Source of the DNA: Paulinella micropora
Taxonomy: Eukaryota; Cercozoa; Imbricatea; Euglyphida
Reading direction: 5' to 3'
Assembly: GCA_009731375.1 (NCBI GenBank)
Contig: BJOX01000038.1
Span: 369,598-433,597, forward strand
Length of the DNA: 64,000 bases
The position numbers and the translations under genes are program-made. This document shows positions 1 to 9,052 of the stretch, piece by piece. How positions within the stretch are numbered: the first letter of the stretch is position 1; each line of letters starts with the position of its first letter. Below the pieces are notes generated by a model. That model was not told the origin of the DNA. It saw only the letters and a program-made list of their open reading frames with translations, and did not search any database.

Positions 1-57
1 GGATCAGCCGGTTTGGGGTTTGGCATAGGCCACAGGCGAGTAGGACCATTGGTTTCC

Positions 58-333
58 TCAAAGTACTCCTTCACTACTTTCTTCGTCTAAGTCGGCCCAA
101 TCGCTCGCCTCAGCTACCTCTTCCCAAGCTAGTATGAAGGGGGGCACCCCCCTACCCTTAAGCTGTATTCCTAGTACGTTTTCGCGGTGGACATATTGCT
201 TGTGGGCGTCAGCACCCTGTAGCACTTCCTTAGGTGCCTTTGCATTACAGCTTTGAACTACCTGCCTATGCAGTAGGATCCATGCTTCTTTGCCGGTGAA
301 CGTGATCTTATTGTCTGTCTTACTAGTAGTCAT
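58..333 (-). CDS. Hypothetical 91-aa ORF at window edge
   Basis: The ORF runs from an ATG at 333 to a TGA at 58-60. I do not recognise the product. It is basic near the N-terminus and ends in an acidic stretch (DLDEESSEG). No signal peptide or membrane segment is visible. The sense strand is purine-rich, as in the two retroelements of this window, so it could be the first ORF or gag start of a further element lying to the left, or a first exon of a cellular gene. It sits alone, with no other convincing coding sequence before E1. Coding status is uncertain. Confidence 0.3.
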   Translation of the reverse strand: MTTSKTDNKITFTGKEAWILLHRQVVQSCNAKAPKEVLQGADAHKQYVHRENVLGIQLKGRGVPPFILAWEEVAEASDWADLDEESSEGVL

Positions 334-581
334 TTCTAACTACCGTCGGTCTCGAACAGACACACGCTCCCCTTACACACTCTTACACACAGCACACAGC
401 TATGCTCTCCTTGCTAAATAGAGATAGGGTCACACTATGCTTTCGCTGTTCTGATGGCACAGACACAGGCAAGCAACCACACACACTCCCACACAGAGAG
501 AACACTACAGAGGCTACGAGCAGACTCACCCACACACTACACAGAATAGTGTTTTGCTTGTCCACACCACCCTTTACTCTC

Positions 582-642
<61 letters not shown>

Positions 643-956
643 AACTACGTGTGCTACCACTGACTCTATTGCTCAGACTACACAGAGGCTACCTCAGCTA
701 CCACCTATGATAGCCTTCCACCTACTAGCAGCCCTATCTGCAAAGTCAGTTCTTCAACCTACCTAGGTTTGTAGTTGTTTTTGTACAACCACCTAAACAG
801 TCACTTTTCGCTCCTCACCTAGTGTCCAAAGCACGGTTCTACAGACTCTGAGCACACAACCTCACCACACCTCTCTCTCACTCCTAACTAAGTCACAGCA
901 ATGGACACAAGTAGTAGGTGTGATGATGCAACACTAGTTCAACGAGAGCTGTGCAA
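334..956. other. Non-coding stretch with a (CT)n tract
   Basis: No convincing gene. It holds CA/CT-rich sequence and a pure (TC)n dinucleotide tract at about 578-641. Apparent ORFs crossing this tract are runs of Leu-Ser produced by the repeat. Confidence 0.6.
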
Positions 957-1216
957 TGCAAACTGTTGTGCCCGTGGGTCCTTGTGCTCAATCAAGGAAA
1001 GAATCAATCAAGGAAAGAACCACGTTCAACACAACTTGCCGCGGTCTTGTCCCACTTGCCTTGCACACTGTTGTGCCCGTGGGTCCTTGTCCTCAATCAA
1101 GGAAAGAACCACGTTCAATACAACTTGCCACGGTCTTGTCCCACTTGCATTGCACACTATTGTGCTCCTTGTGCGGCTCAATCAAGGAAAGAACCACGTT
1201 CAACACAACTTACCAC
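957..1216. repeat. Tandem repeat, about 90-105 bp unit, three copies
   Basis: Copies start near 964, 1069 and 1158. Each carries TGTTGTGCCCGTGGGTCCTTG (degenerate in the third copy), then TCAATCAAGGAAAGAACCAC, then GTTCAACACAACTTGCC. The first copy is longer because the ATCAAGGAAAGAA segment is doubled inside it. The ORFs of 114-148 codons across this block follow from the repetition in all three frames and are not believable genes. Confidence 0.8.
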
Positions 1217-2169
1217 GGCCACAGAACAAATGGACACACTTTTAGAAGGCCCACCCCCTCTCGCACTAAGACCTGCACGATTCGATGCAACCCTCTGTCC
1301 TGTCCCACTTGCCGCCCACCTTGCCCTTCCACTGCACCACAAGCAGAGCAGGGTGTGGGTAGTGTCTACAGTGATCAGCTGTAGCCACACAAATTGAAAA
1401 TGCGCACTTTCCTGAAACTGGGTCACTTAAGGTAGACCCCACACCCCTTGAACGAAGGTTCTCTTCTGCAATCCGTTGCACAGGACACGCTGCAAGGCTC
1501 GATAACACAATGAAAGAAAACCCTCGCGACTTCTTCAAAAGGCAACCGGCACTCGGGGCGTCCCCCTCCTACCGGCCAACGACTTCCCACGAAGAAGAAT
1601 TTAACAATAATAAAACAATTCCGGGGCGCCAGTCTAACTGATGACGTCACACAAAAGATGTACCTCTGGAACTTGAATAACCCACGAAACTGCCTGATAT
1701 GGGTAATAAGGGTAATGGTAAAAAGCTGGTGCCACCAGTACCAGAAAAGGTACTCTAAATGACTGTATTAATAACTAATAATACTACTAACCGTAACGAT
1801 TATTGCTAACGTACAAAATAGCAATACAGACATAACTGAAGAGGAAGGGTCTAATTAAATTGTCCAATGAACAGTCTTTATTGGCATTCAGAATTGGACC
1901 GTGAATAATCATTGAGTATCAGTTAAACTGAGTTGCGACTCAGTGCGCATTTTATTCAAGTCTCCCGGCCCGTTACTGCCCGCCTCTGAGCCGGTTGTCA
2001 GTACGATTCTGCTATCCTACTTCAAGAGTCAAGCGGAAACGCCGGACAAGTGAGATCGCTGTGTAAATGATGCAAGCGGTAGTCAAGGGTAGTGTGACAA
2101 TACAATATCGTTCGGAATTCCAGCTGAAGCGAGACTCTTGAAGCAAGAAACAGTCTAGCAATCAGGCAA
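1217..2169. other. No gene seen; flank of retroelement E1
   Basis: Unique, mildly AT-rich sequence running up to the target-site duplication of E1. No long ORF, RNA gene or repeat array is evident. Confidence 0.55.
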
Positions 2170-2173
2170 GCTG
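2170..2173. repeat. E1 target-site duplication, left copy
   Basis: GCTG directly abuts the outer end of the left LTR. The same four bases follow the right LTR at 12589-12592. A 4-bp duplication is in the usual range for LTR retrotransposon integrases and shows that E1 inserted as a unit. Confidence 0.75.
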
Positions 2174-2421
2174 TGTTAAAATCCCCGAAGATAGCTCGTT
2201 AAAAAGTCGGTAATACAACCAAACACAAATCCCCAAAGGAGAATGATGTCTCGTTATATTAGCTCAGTGAAACCGCACAAAAGAAAGCGGCAACAGACCA
2301 AGGTTAAAATGGCATTAGGTCAAATCCGGCCAAACGATATTGAAATAATGGGAAGAAACTAGGTGCACCTGACACCAAAAAAAGTGTACTTTTACCGGCT
2401 ATCCGGGGGGTGATGCCTACA
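2174..2421 (-). repeat. E1 3' LTR (248 bp)
   Basis: On the plus strand it reads TGTTAAAATC...GATGCCTACA; in element sense TGTAGGCATC...GATTTTAACA, with the usual TG...CA ends. It is nearly identical to 12340-12588. An AATATAAC stretch in element sense (plus 2248-2264, gttatatta) is the best TATA-like candidate. Confidence 0.92.
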
Positions 2422-2441
2422 GTACCCCTTCCCATTTTTAT
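2422..2441 (-). promoter_or_regulatory. E1 polypurine tract
   Basis: In element sense AAAAATGGGAAGGGGTAC lies directly before the 3' LTR. A purine run at this place primes plus-strand DNA synthesis in LTR retroelements. The 3' LTR of E2 is preceded by the same final GTAC. Confidence 0.7.
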
Positions 2442-3218
2442 GACGGAAATATGCAATATTTTCGTCATATAATTGCTGATTTCTTTTCTGCACCAACGCT
2501 ACGGGGTGTTGCAACTAAGTGCATTAACCCACTGATAGACGGTGCATTGGATATATAAAACGCATACGCCAGGCACGAATCAACGATAAATCTCTAGCCT
2601 CGTCTTTGTAAATAAAAAACTCCTCCTTCCCCACTCGTTGTCCCCCCCGTAACTTAATTCTGAGGCAGTATGTCAAGAACGATAGTATTACTATTAAAAA
2701 ATAAGAACAGCATTATAATTTTTCTCCTCCTTCAAAAACACTTCCGATCAGTAAATACATTGTCTTTTAATAACATACCCTTGTATACAATCGGTTATCT
2801 TAATATAGTACTAGGGGGCCAGTCCTAATAACTATATCCAAAGCCGGGGTGAGTGAGCCCGACCATGCGATATGCCGACACAAGTAGAGACGGACCGTGC
2901 ACTGGTATGACGATTTTGAGTATATCCAAAGAAAAATATTTAATATGTCTACTAGGAGAACATTTTTGAGAACATCACCCTGAGTACTTGTTGCAGGGTC
3001 GTACCAGGAACACCATCGCTAAACTCACCAGCGATCCCCTTATACGGTGTCGTATCAATTTGCCGATTGACCTTCGCACTCATATGTTGCGATAGAAATG
3101 CCAAGTAACAACAATGGTAAAAAATTATTTCAATAAGACATGATCTGGCATGGGTAATATGAAATTAATCCACATGCGGTCGCTCAATGTCCGACGCGTG
3201 ATAAAAGAAAATTGTCAC
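2442..3218 (-). other. E1 3' non-coding tail
   Basis: The region between the pol stop and the polypurine tract, about 780 bp and AT-rich. I see no ORF of note, so there is no env-like gene here. Confidence 0.6.
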
Positions 3219-6200
3219 TTACTGCCTTCGTCGCCTTGCGCGAACTTCTTTGCCAGGTGGCGGGCCGCCAACAAAAGTCAAGTCAAACTTCGACTCCTCA
3301 AGACTGTCCCAAATTCCGTTCGGGATGGCGCCCAATGATAAGTCAAAAGGGATGTCCTGCACTCCCCTAGGCAGTGACTGAATAGTCCACGCAGTGTGGT
3401 CTTTATCTCGAGGGGTAATAGTACCATCCCAAGTCTCGAGATCCTTTGCGTCTTTGTATACCGGTAAATATTGTCTAGCCTTTGGATCCTCAACAGGGTC
3501 CATGCTTCTCCAGAAATGGAGTACCGGTTGTATTGTTTTTGCTGCTAAGGATCTCTTCGATGTCCGTGCTGCCCGCGTAGTCTGCGGGACTGCCACAGCT
3601 CGCATGAGATAAAGATCTGAGAGAGTGTCATCGGCAACATGAGGTTCTGCCGGTCGCATCAGATAAAAAGCGTCTTGGACCCACTTGATGGTCGCTATCG
3701 CCTCGCCTTCCTTCCACCGCGCATGGCGAATGTCCACATTACCCGCGTTTGGGTTAGTGTCTTTCTCCCCTCCTCCTCCATGAACATCCGCCGCTCGCGT
3801 CGACCTCGCCACCTTCCTCGGTTGGTCAAAAATAAGATCGTTTTGCGCTCTCGTCATCTGCGCCTCCGTGAACTTCTCCTTCGTACCGCCGCGGACTATG
3901 GGGGCTTTAGACTGAGTCCCCGCCGCGCTTTTGCGGTTTGAGCCTTTCTTACTCTCCTTCTCGGTCTCCTCCTTCTCCGAGACTGGTGCCCGATAGGCAT
4001 TTTCCTCTTCTAAGGTATCCTCCTTATTAATAGGCGGTACCTCTTTGAAATCCTCCTTCATCCGTTTCAACGCCTCCTCAACGGATTCATCCTCAAGTAA
4101 GAAGGGGTCATATTTGATCAGCCTTCGAACATTCACGATTTGCACCTTCCCTCTACCCCTGATCTTATAGTTCAGAGGTCCCATCTGATCCATGATCTGG
4201 TATGGTCCTTTCCAGTGGGTAAACAGCTTAGAGCTAACCCCCTTGGGTACTTGAGGATGGTACAGGAGTACAATATCCCCAACCTGGAAACGGACTTGAT
4301 CTAAGTGCGCTTGTCGCACTCCTTGTGCATCAGTCTTTCTGCGCTCCGCCTCCCTGTGCGCCGCAACTATTTGCTCCGCCTCCATCTTCGCTCTTAGTCT
4401 CATCCCGAACAACTCATCCTCATCTGCCCAAGTATCCTTTGGGTGCAGAAGCGAGGTCTGGATACTAGGCTCTCGGCCGTAAACCAATTGATATGGCGAG
4501 ACTGAGCTTCTGGCTCCTCCTAGTGCCGATGAGGGTTGACAGTTCATTGCAAAGGCAAATGAAGGTGCTGCCTCCACCCAGGCTCTCTGATTCTCCTTCT
4601 TCATACAGTACATCTTAAGCGAGGCTTTGAGGGGTCTATGTACCCGCTCGATCTTGCCATTCGCTCTCGGGTTATAGGCAGTAACATATTGCCATTTCAT
4701 CCCGTAGTACTTAGATAGTCTGTCGATGACTTCATTATTAAAGTCAGAACCTCGATCAGAACATATCTTTCTAGGCACTCCGATCTGCGAGACGATCCTG
4801 TCGATCAGAGCCTCCGCAGTTGTCTTGCCTGTAACGTCCTTAACAGGAACAACCCACGCATAATTGGTGGCTCGATCAATGGCAGTAAGAAGGTATCTGT
4901 ACCCTTCGGCCGATTCGGGGAAAGGTCCCACATGATCGATATGTAAGAATTCAAACATCCCGGCGTGTAACGGGAATGTACCGATCAGGCCAAAATTCGC
5001 CTTCAGCGGTGTCTTTGTGGTCTTGCATGGGATGCATGCGTCCACTTCTCTGTCTATCTCCTCCTTCATCCCCTTCCGCCAAAATCGCCTCGCTATGAAC
5101 CAATGGGTTCTTTGTCGACCCGGATGTGACAGCAAGGGGCAGTTATGGGCAGCGACATATATAAAGCGCCTCAACTTCTCTGGTACCCAGAGAGTCCATT
5201 TATCCGGCTGTGACACAAATTTGCCGTGCTGGCCCTTGTACCACAATAGCCCATCTCTCCACGCCATCTCCTTCATCTGATCTTTGATCTGCGGAGTCTT
5301 TTTAAGCTCATTAGGGCTCTTGTATAACGTTATGAGCTCCTTGAACTCCGGATCCGTCGCCTGTTGTTGCCTCCATGCGGTAGGCGAGGCGATATGGACA
5401 GTACCGTCCTCCAACCTTACTCCTACCCTTTCTGGGTCTTCATCAAGCTCGCTTCGATTTTCCTGCGGAGGTTCAGTACAGACCTCAGTCGTCTCCTCCT
5501 CCTCTTTTATATTCGCCTTCGCGTTCTCATATGCCTCATAAGACCACTCAGCGTCTTCGAGAACATGTGTCTCACAGCATATGCCATGATCCGTGCCTTG
5601 AGGACTATATCGTAGACCCGTGCGGTCATAACGAACGCCTCTTGCCATCTGCATCGTCTCTATGTGACTTACCTCGTACACCTTGTCCGTGGACAGATCT
5701 ATCATCTCCACTGATGATACGAGAGCCGACACCTCTGACTGAAACTCTAGCCTGGAAAGGCTATCAGCGACTACGTTTCGCTTTCCCGGTAAGTAGACCA
5801 TCGTGAAATTGAAACATGACAAGAAAGCTTGCCACCGCGCCAAACGGCCGGTTTGTTCATGATTCATCAACCAAAGAAGGTTATGATGATCGGTCCTAAC
5901 CGTGAATAGAGGTCCTCCCCATAGGTATTCTCTGAGCCTCTTGAGAGCCCATACTACTGCCAACGCCTCTCTCTGTCGCGTGCAGTAATTTCGCTCCGCC
6001 GCACACAGCTTTCTACTAATAAACATGATCGGGCGCAACTTTTTCTCCTCATCTTCTTGTTGCAGCACCGCGCCAATCGCAAACTTAGATGCATCCGTGT
6101 CGACTACGAACGGTTTCGTAAAGTCGGGCATCATAAGTACTAATCCGCCGTCCTTGGGATCTTTATAAATGATATCTTTGAGCGTATTAAACGCCTGCAA

Positions 6201-8315
6201 AGCCTCCTCATCCCACTTCTCAAAGTCTCCAAAATCAATCATCTTCTCCAGCTTAGCCCGAGTTGCACCCCAATCGGGTATGAACTGGCTGTAGTACTGT
6301 GCCATCGCAAGAAAAGAGTGTAACTCCGTGCGATTCTTTGGCAACTGTCTACTCATGATCTCCTCCCTCTTTTCGCGCGATATCGAGACCCTATTATGAG
6401 AAATCTCGTAACCCAAATACGTCACACTTGTCCTGGCAAGCTGACATTTCTTTAGGTTGCATTTCAGGCCAAAAGCTCCGATGCGCCTGAAGACATCTGA
6501 CAAGTGATCGATATGCTCTTCCATTGTGTTAGAGTATACGATGATGTCATCGATGTAACAAAATGCATATTCTCCCGCCTTCTGTCCTCTCCTTCTCATA
6601 AAACCATCCTCCGACTGGTCGTCATATTGACCGCTCAACATCTTCTGCATCGCCTTCTGAAAGAGCCCCGGGGCCTGTTTGAGTCCCATTGGAAGCACCT
6701 TCCACTGGTATATTTCCATACCCACAACGAATGCAGTCAGCCATCTGGATTTCTCGTCCAGTGGTATCTGCCAGAAGCCGTTCTTAAGGTCAATGACCGA
6801 ATAGAATTTAGCATTCCGCAGCACCCTTCTGCCTTCTTCTAAGGTCGGCAGAGGATTTCTCTCTTCCTCTAGCACCTTATTCACACGGGCATAATTGATC
6901 GTCAAGCGCCATTCTCCTCCTGGCTTAGGGACGATTTTCGGTTGAGAGACAATTGGAGATGTAGATCTCTCAATAAAGTCCTCATCGAGCAACTGTCTCA
7001 CATTCTCCTCCGCTATTTTTGCCTCATGTATGCTCAAATTTGCCCTCCGTGGTGCCGGAGATGGCTCCGCACCCGGTATCTTGTAAATGACAGCAGTGAA
7101 GTCATCCGACTTTACACCACCTGCCCGAGGAGGGTCGAAAATTTCTCTGTACGCCTCCATCTTAGCTTTGAGAAACGCCTTCTCTCTCTCCGAACCCACT
7201 CCTTCTTCTAAAATTTTCCGCGCCGCCGCTTGGAAATCTTCCTCCGACATCTTCTTATGCTCCTTGAGGGGCGCTAAGTCCTCCTCCAAACTCAAATCTT
7301 CCTCGGACAAATCGTCTAGTCCCGTTCTTTCATACGTGACTGTGTCCGGCTCATCATCATGACCCAGCCCGACAAGCATATCAATAAGGTTCGCGTATTG
7401 TATCGGAGCCTTACGGGTGTAGAAACCATCAAAGCATGTGAAAGCTTGAGGTATCAATTTCAACTTGTCCTGGGCTCTGAGCTTTTGCTTGTATGCACTG
7501 CTCTGCTCCCGAGACCCGAGTCGACAAGCCACCACTAACTGTTGCTTGCGAGAAGGAACAGGTATAGGATGATCAATAAGCCGGTCCCTTATCTCCTGTG
7601 CCCAGATCGCCTTCTCATTGTATGGCAGAATGACAGTATACGGCTTGTTACTCTCAAATAGAGTCCGTAGACACTTTTTCACTTCAGTTAATGAGCGCGG
7701 CCAGGTAGGCACATCGCCCCAAAAGTTCGTGATAAAAGTTTTAATGTCATCCGCTGGAGTATCGGGGATACGCCCCTTCCTCCTTGGCACAAACGCCTCT
7801 CTCTTCTCATCTGACACCTTCGCATGGTAACAGTAGCCATTAGTAATATGGACATCTGCCCCGCCACCTTCTGCGAATCTGGCCAACGACGGGCACTGTT
7901 TCGCAACACATATTATCTCCTCATTACGCGCTACGACTAAGTCATCAATAGACTTTTTGTCCCATGCGGGAATCGTAACCGTATACGCCTGCATCTCCGT
8001 CTCCCAATTGTCGGTCCAGGACAGTTTGTTCGGCACTGTGACATAGGGGTGCACATAGGCTTCAGTTACCTCATGTACGAAGGCCAACTTTTTTATCTCC
8101 GTTGCTAGACTCAGCTCAAAAGCCTCGTAGGAGTCAGTAGCGGTCATCGGATTAATATCCTCCTCCTCTCCTCTCTTCACTCCATAAATTACCCGCCGTG
8201 CGGCGCAATCGATCACAGCCCCCATCGTAGCCAATTGGTCATACGACAGCAGGATTGAACCGTGGTAATCGGGGACAACATGGAGGTCTGCACGATATAC
8301 TCGACCGGATGTCAA
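3219..8315 (-). CDS. pol: E1 Pol polyprotein: protease end, RT, RNase H, integrase
   Basis: 1,698 codons ending in TAA at 3219-3221. The frame has no ATG at its start: TTG 8313-8315 is the first codon after the slippery heptamer, so entry by -1 frameshift is likely. Residues about 1-50 are the C-terminal half of a retropepsin-like fold (GSILLSYDQL replacing the usual ILG.DFL). About 60-380: a domain of unknown function shared with E2. RT about 450-680 with YIDD near residue 587. RNase H about 730-860 (VDTDAS). Integrase about 1050-1310 with an HHCC finger (HNCPLLSHPGRQR...CIPC) and D-D-E in HIDHVG, CSDRGSDF and NGKIERVHR. A GPY/F module follows (WKGPYQIMDQ), then a basic linker and a C-terminal domain of about 150 residues also shared with E2. 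No chromodomain is recognisable. Confidence 0.93.
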   Translation of the reverse strand: MTSGRVYRADLHVVPDYHGSILLSYDQLATMGAVIDCAARRVIYGVKRGEEEDINPMTATDSYEAFELSLATEIKKLAFVHEVTEAYVHPYVTVPNKLSWTDNWETEMQAYTVTIPAWDKKSIDDLVVARNEEIICVAKQCPSLARFAEGGGADVHITNGYCYHAKVSDEKREAFVPRRKGRIPDTPADDIKTFITNFWGDVPTWPRSLTEVKKCLRTLFESNKPYTVILPYNEKAIWAQEIRDRLIDHPIPVPSRKQQLVVACRLGSREQSSAYKQKLRAQDKLKLIPQAFTCFDGFYTRKAPIQYANLIDMLVGLGHDDEPDTVTYERTGLDDLSEEDLSLEEDLAPLKEHKKMSEEDFQAAARKILEEGVGSEREKAFLKAKMEAYREIFDPPRAGGVKSDDFTAVIYKIPGAEPSPAPRRANLSIHEAKIAEENVRQLLDEDFIERSTSPIVSQPKIVPKPGGEWRLTINYARVNKVLEEERNPLPTLEEGRRVLRNAKFYSVIDLKNGFWQIPLDEKSRWLTAFVVGMEIYQWKVLPMGLKQAPGLFQKAMQKMLSGQYDDQSEDGFMRRRGQKAGEYAFCYIDDIIVYSNTMEEHIDHLSDVFRRIGAFGLKCNLKKCQLARTSVTYLGYEISHNRVSISREKREEIMSRQLPKNRTELHSFLAMAQYYSQFIPDWGATRAKLEKMIDFGDFEKWDEEALQAFNTLKDIIYKDPKDGGLVLMMPDFTKPFVVDTDASKFAIGAVLQQEDEEKKLRPIMFISRKLCAAERNYCTRQREALAVVWALKRLREYLWGGPLFTVRTDHHNLLWLMNHEQTGRLARWQAFLSCFNFTMVYLPGKRNVVADSLSRLEFQSEVSALVSSVEMIDLSTDKVYEVSHIETMQMARGVRYDRTGLRYSPQGTDHGICCETHVLEDAEWSYEAYENAKANIKEEEETTEVCTEPPQENRSELDEDPERVGVRLEDGTVHIASPTAWRQQQATDPEFKELITLYKSPNELKKTPQIKDQMKEMAWRDGLLWYKGQHGKFVSQPDKWTLWVPEKLRRFIYVAAHNCPLLSHPGRQRTHWFIARRFWRKGMKEEIDREVDACIPCKTTKTPLKANFGLIGTFPLHAGMFEFLHIDHVGPFPESAEGYRYLLTAIDRATNYAWVVPVKDVTGKTTAEALIDRIVSQIGVPRKICSDRGSDFNNEVIDRLSKYYGMKWQYVTAYNPRANGKIERVHRPLKASLKMYCMKKENQRAWVEAAPSFAFAMNCQPSSALGGARSSVSPYQLVYGREPSIQTSLLHPKDTWADEDELFGMRLRAKMEAEQIVAAHREAERRKTDAQGVRQAHLDQVRFQVGDIVLLYHPQVPKGVSSKLFTHWKGPYQIMDQMGPLNYKIRGRGKVQIVNVRRLIKYDPFLLEDESVEEALKRMKEDFKEVPPINKEDTLEEENAYRAPVSEKEETEKESKKGSNRKSAAGTQSKAPIVRGGTKEKFTEAQMTRAQNDLIFDQPRKVARSTRAADVHGGGGEKDTNPNAGNVDIRHARWKEGEAIATIKWVQDAFYLMRPAEPHVADDTLSDLYLMRAVAVPQTTRAARTSKRSLAAKTIQPVLHFWRSMDPVEDPKARQYLPVYKDAKDLETWDGTITPRDKDHTAWTIQSLPRGVQDIPFDLSLGAIPNGIWDSLEESKFDLTFVGGPPPGKEVRARRRRQ

Positions 8316-8974
8316 TTTAAAATTAATGTGACGATGCCCGTAATTTCTGTACGGCTGCCTACCCCTTTCAGGGTCCCCTTTGTTTTTCTAGTGTTTTTGT
8401 CCACCCATGCCCGGTGACCGTTTAACAACTTCCGGCCGACAATATTAATATTCGCCATCGTATCATTACCAACTTTCAATGTGGTTTGTAAAGTTTCACA
8501 AAAGAGGTCAGTGTAGCATAGCGCGTCCGGTCTGTGTAAACTAGCCGCTAGCACATGAATTTTTTGTTCTAAGGTTTTGAGTCTAAGCTCAAGTTCCTTG
8601 TCCTCTTTTCGTTCCTCCTCCTTCCTCTCTAGCTTAGCCTCTCGAGTATCCGGGTCTTCCGGTATCTCGGGTGTCTGTGAGACAGAGTCTGGTACACTGA
8701 GTGTACATGTGTCTACAGTAGAGACTATTGAGTCCGTCGGCGGCGAAACGACCCGCTGTTTCCTTGCAGGCGAAGGCCCAGCATTCGGTTTTGGTTTCCT
8801 CTCCTCCATCGCCTTCTTCGCCTTCCTATTTGCATCATTTATCATATTAGCTCTCGAAGGATGGACTAGCAAATGCTTACCTTGAGGCTTTTTGAGGCTG
8901 TGTGCCTTCAACTTCATGTCTAGGAGGTACGGGACTGATCGTATTCTGTTCAACAACAGCAGGCATAACCGTGA
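8312..8974 (-). CDS. E1 gag-pro bridge with N-terminal half of protease
   Basis: Open frame ending in TGA at 8312-8314. The unspliced frame has no ATG at its start (first ATG is 13-14 codons in). If the intron-like segments 8975-9052 and 8826-8880 are removed, it joins in frame to the zinc-finger part of Gag: the exon 8881-8974 stays open and both junction phases fit. The product has a charged linker (KLERKEEERKEDKELELRL, a likely coiled coil) and then a region matching the E2 sequence ISVIGKHFLDKHGQQPW; here it reads INIVGRKLLNGHRAWV. It should be the first half of the protease, but no standard DTGA/DSGA is visible. Confidence 0.6.
   Translation of the reverse strand, partial: SRLCLLLLNRIRSVPYLLDMKLKAHSLKKPQGKHLLVHPSRANMINDANRKAKKAMEERKPKPNAGPSPARKQRVVSPPTDSIVSTVDTCTLSVPDSVSQTPEIPEDPDTREAKLERKEEERKEDKELELRLKTLEQKIHVLAASLHRPDALCYTDLFCETLQTTLKVGNDTMANINIVGRKLLNGHRAWVDKNTRKTKGTLKGVGSRTEITGIVTLILN
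8315..8321 (-). promoter_or_regulatory. Putative -1 ribosomal frameshift site T TTA AAT
   Basis: In the upstream frame the codons are ATT TTA AAT TGA, so the heptamer T TTA AAT fits X XXY YYZ and is followed directly by the stop. In the -1 frame the next codon is the first of the 1,698-codon pol frame. T TTA AAY is a classic -1 slippery sequence. I did not find a convincing downstream pseudoknot by eye. Confidence 0.65.
8826..8880 (-). other. Intron-like segment B (55 nt) in E1
   Basis: Donor AAG|GTAAGC at 8880, branch-like GCTAAT and acceptor AATAG|G at 8826. Removal joins TCA AG to G AAG and keeps the downstream frame. Without removal, the frame coming from the upstream exon reaches the TAA that overlaps the donor. 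Confidence 0.45.
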
Positions 8975-9052
8975 CTGTCAGATTAAAAATAACAGTTTTT
9001 GTCCCCTTCTCCCTCTTCTCTTCCCGTCATTCTAAGACTTCAATACGCTCAC
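8975..9052 (-). other. Intron-like segment A (78 nt) containing the Gag stop
   Basis: Donor CCCAG|GTGAGCG at 9052 and acceptor TTTTTAATCTGACAG| at 8975. It contains the TGA (9027-9029) that ends the zinc-finger Gag frame. Splicing would replace the stop by a fusion into the protease/pol frame; retention would give Gag alone. Confidence 0.5.

Noticed and set aside
902-1397. Three overlapping ORFs of 114-148 codons
   Set aside because: They overlap in all three frames across a tandem repeat; codon use is no better in any of them.
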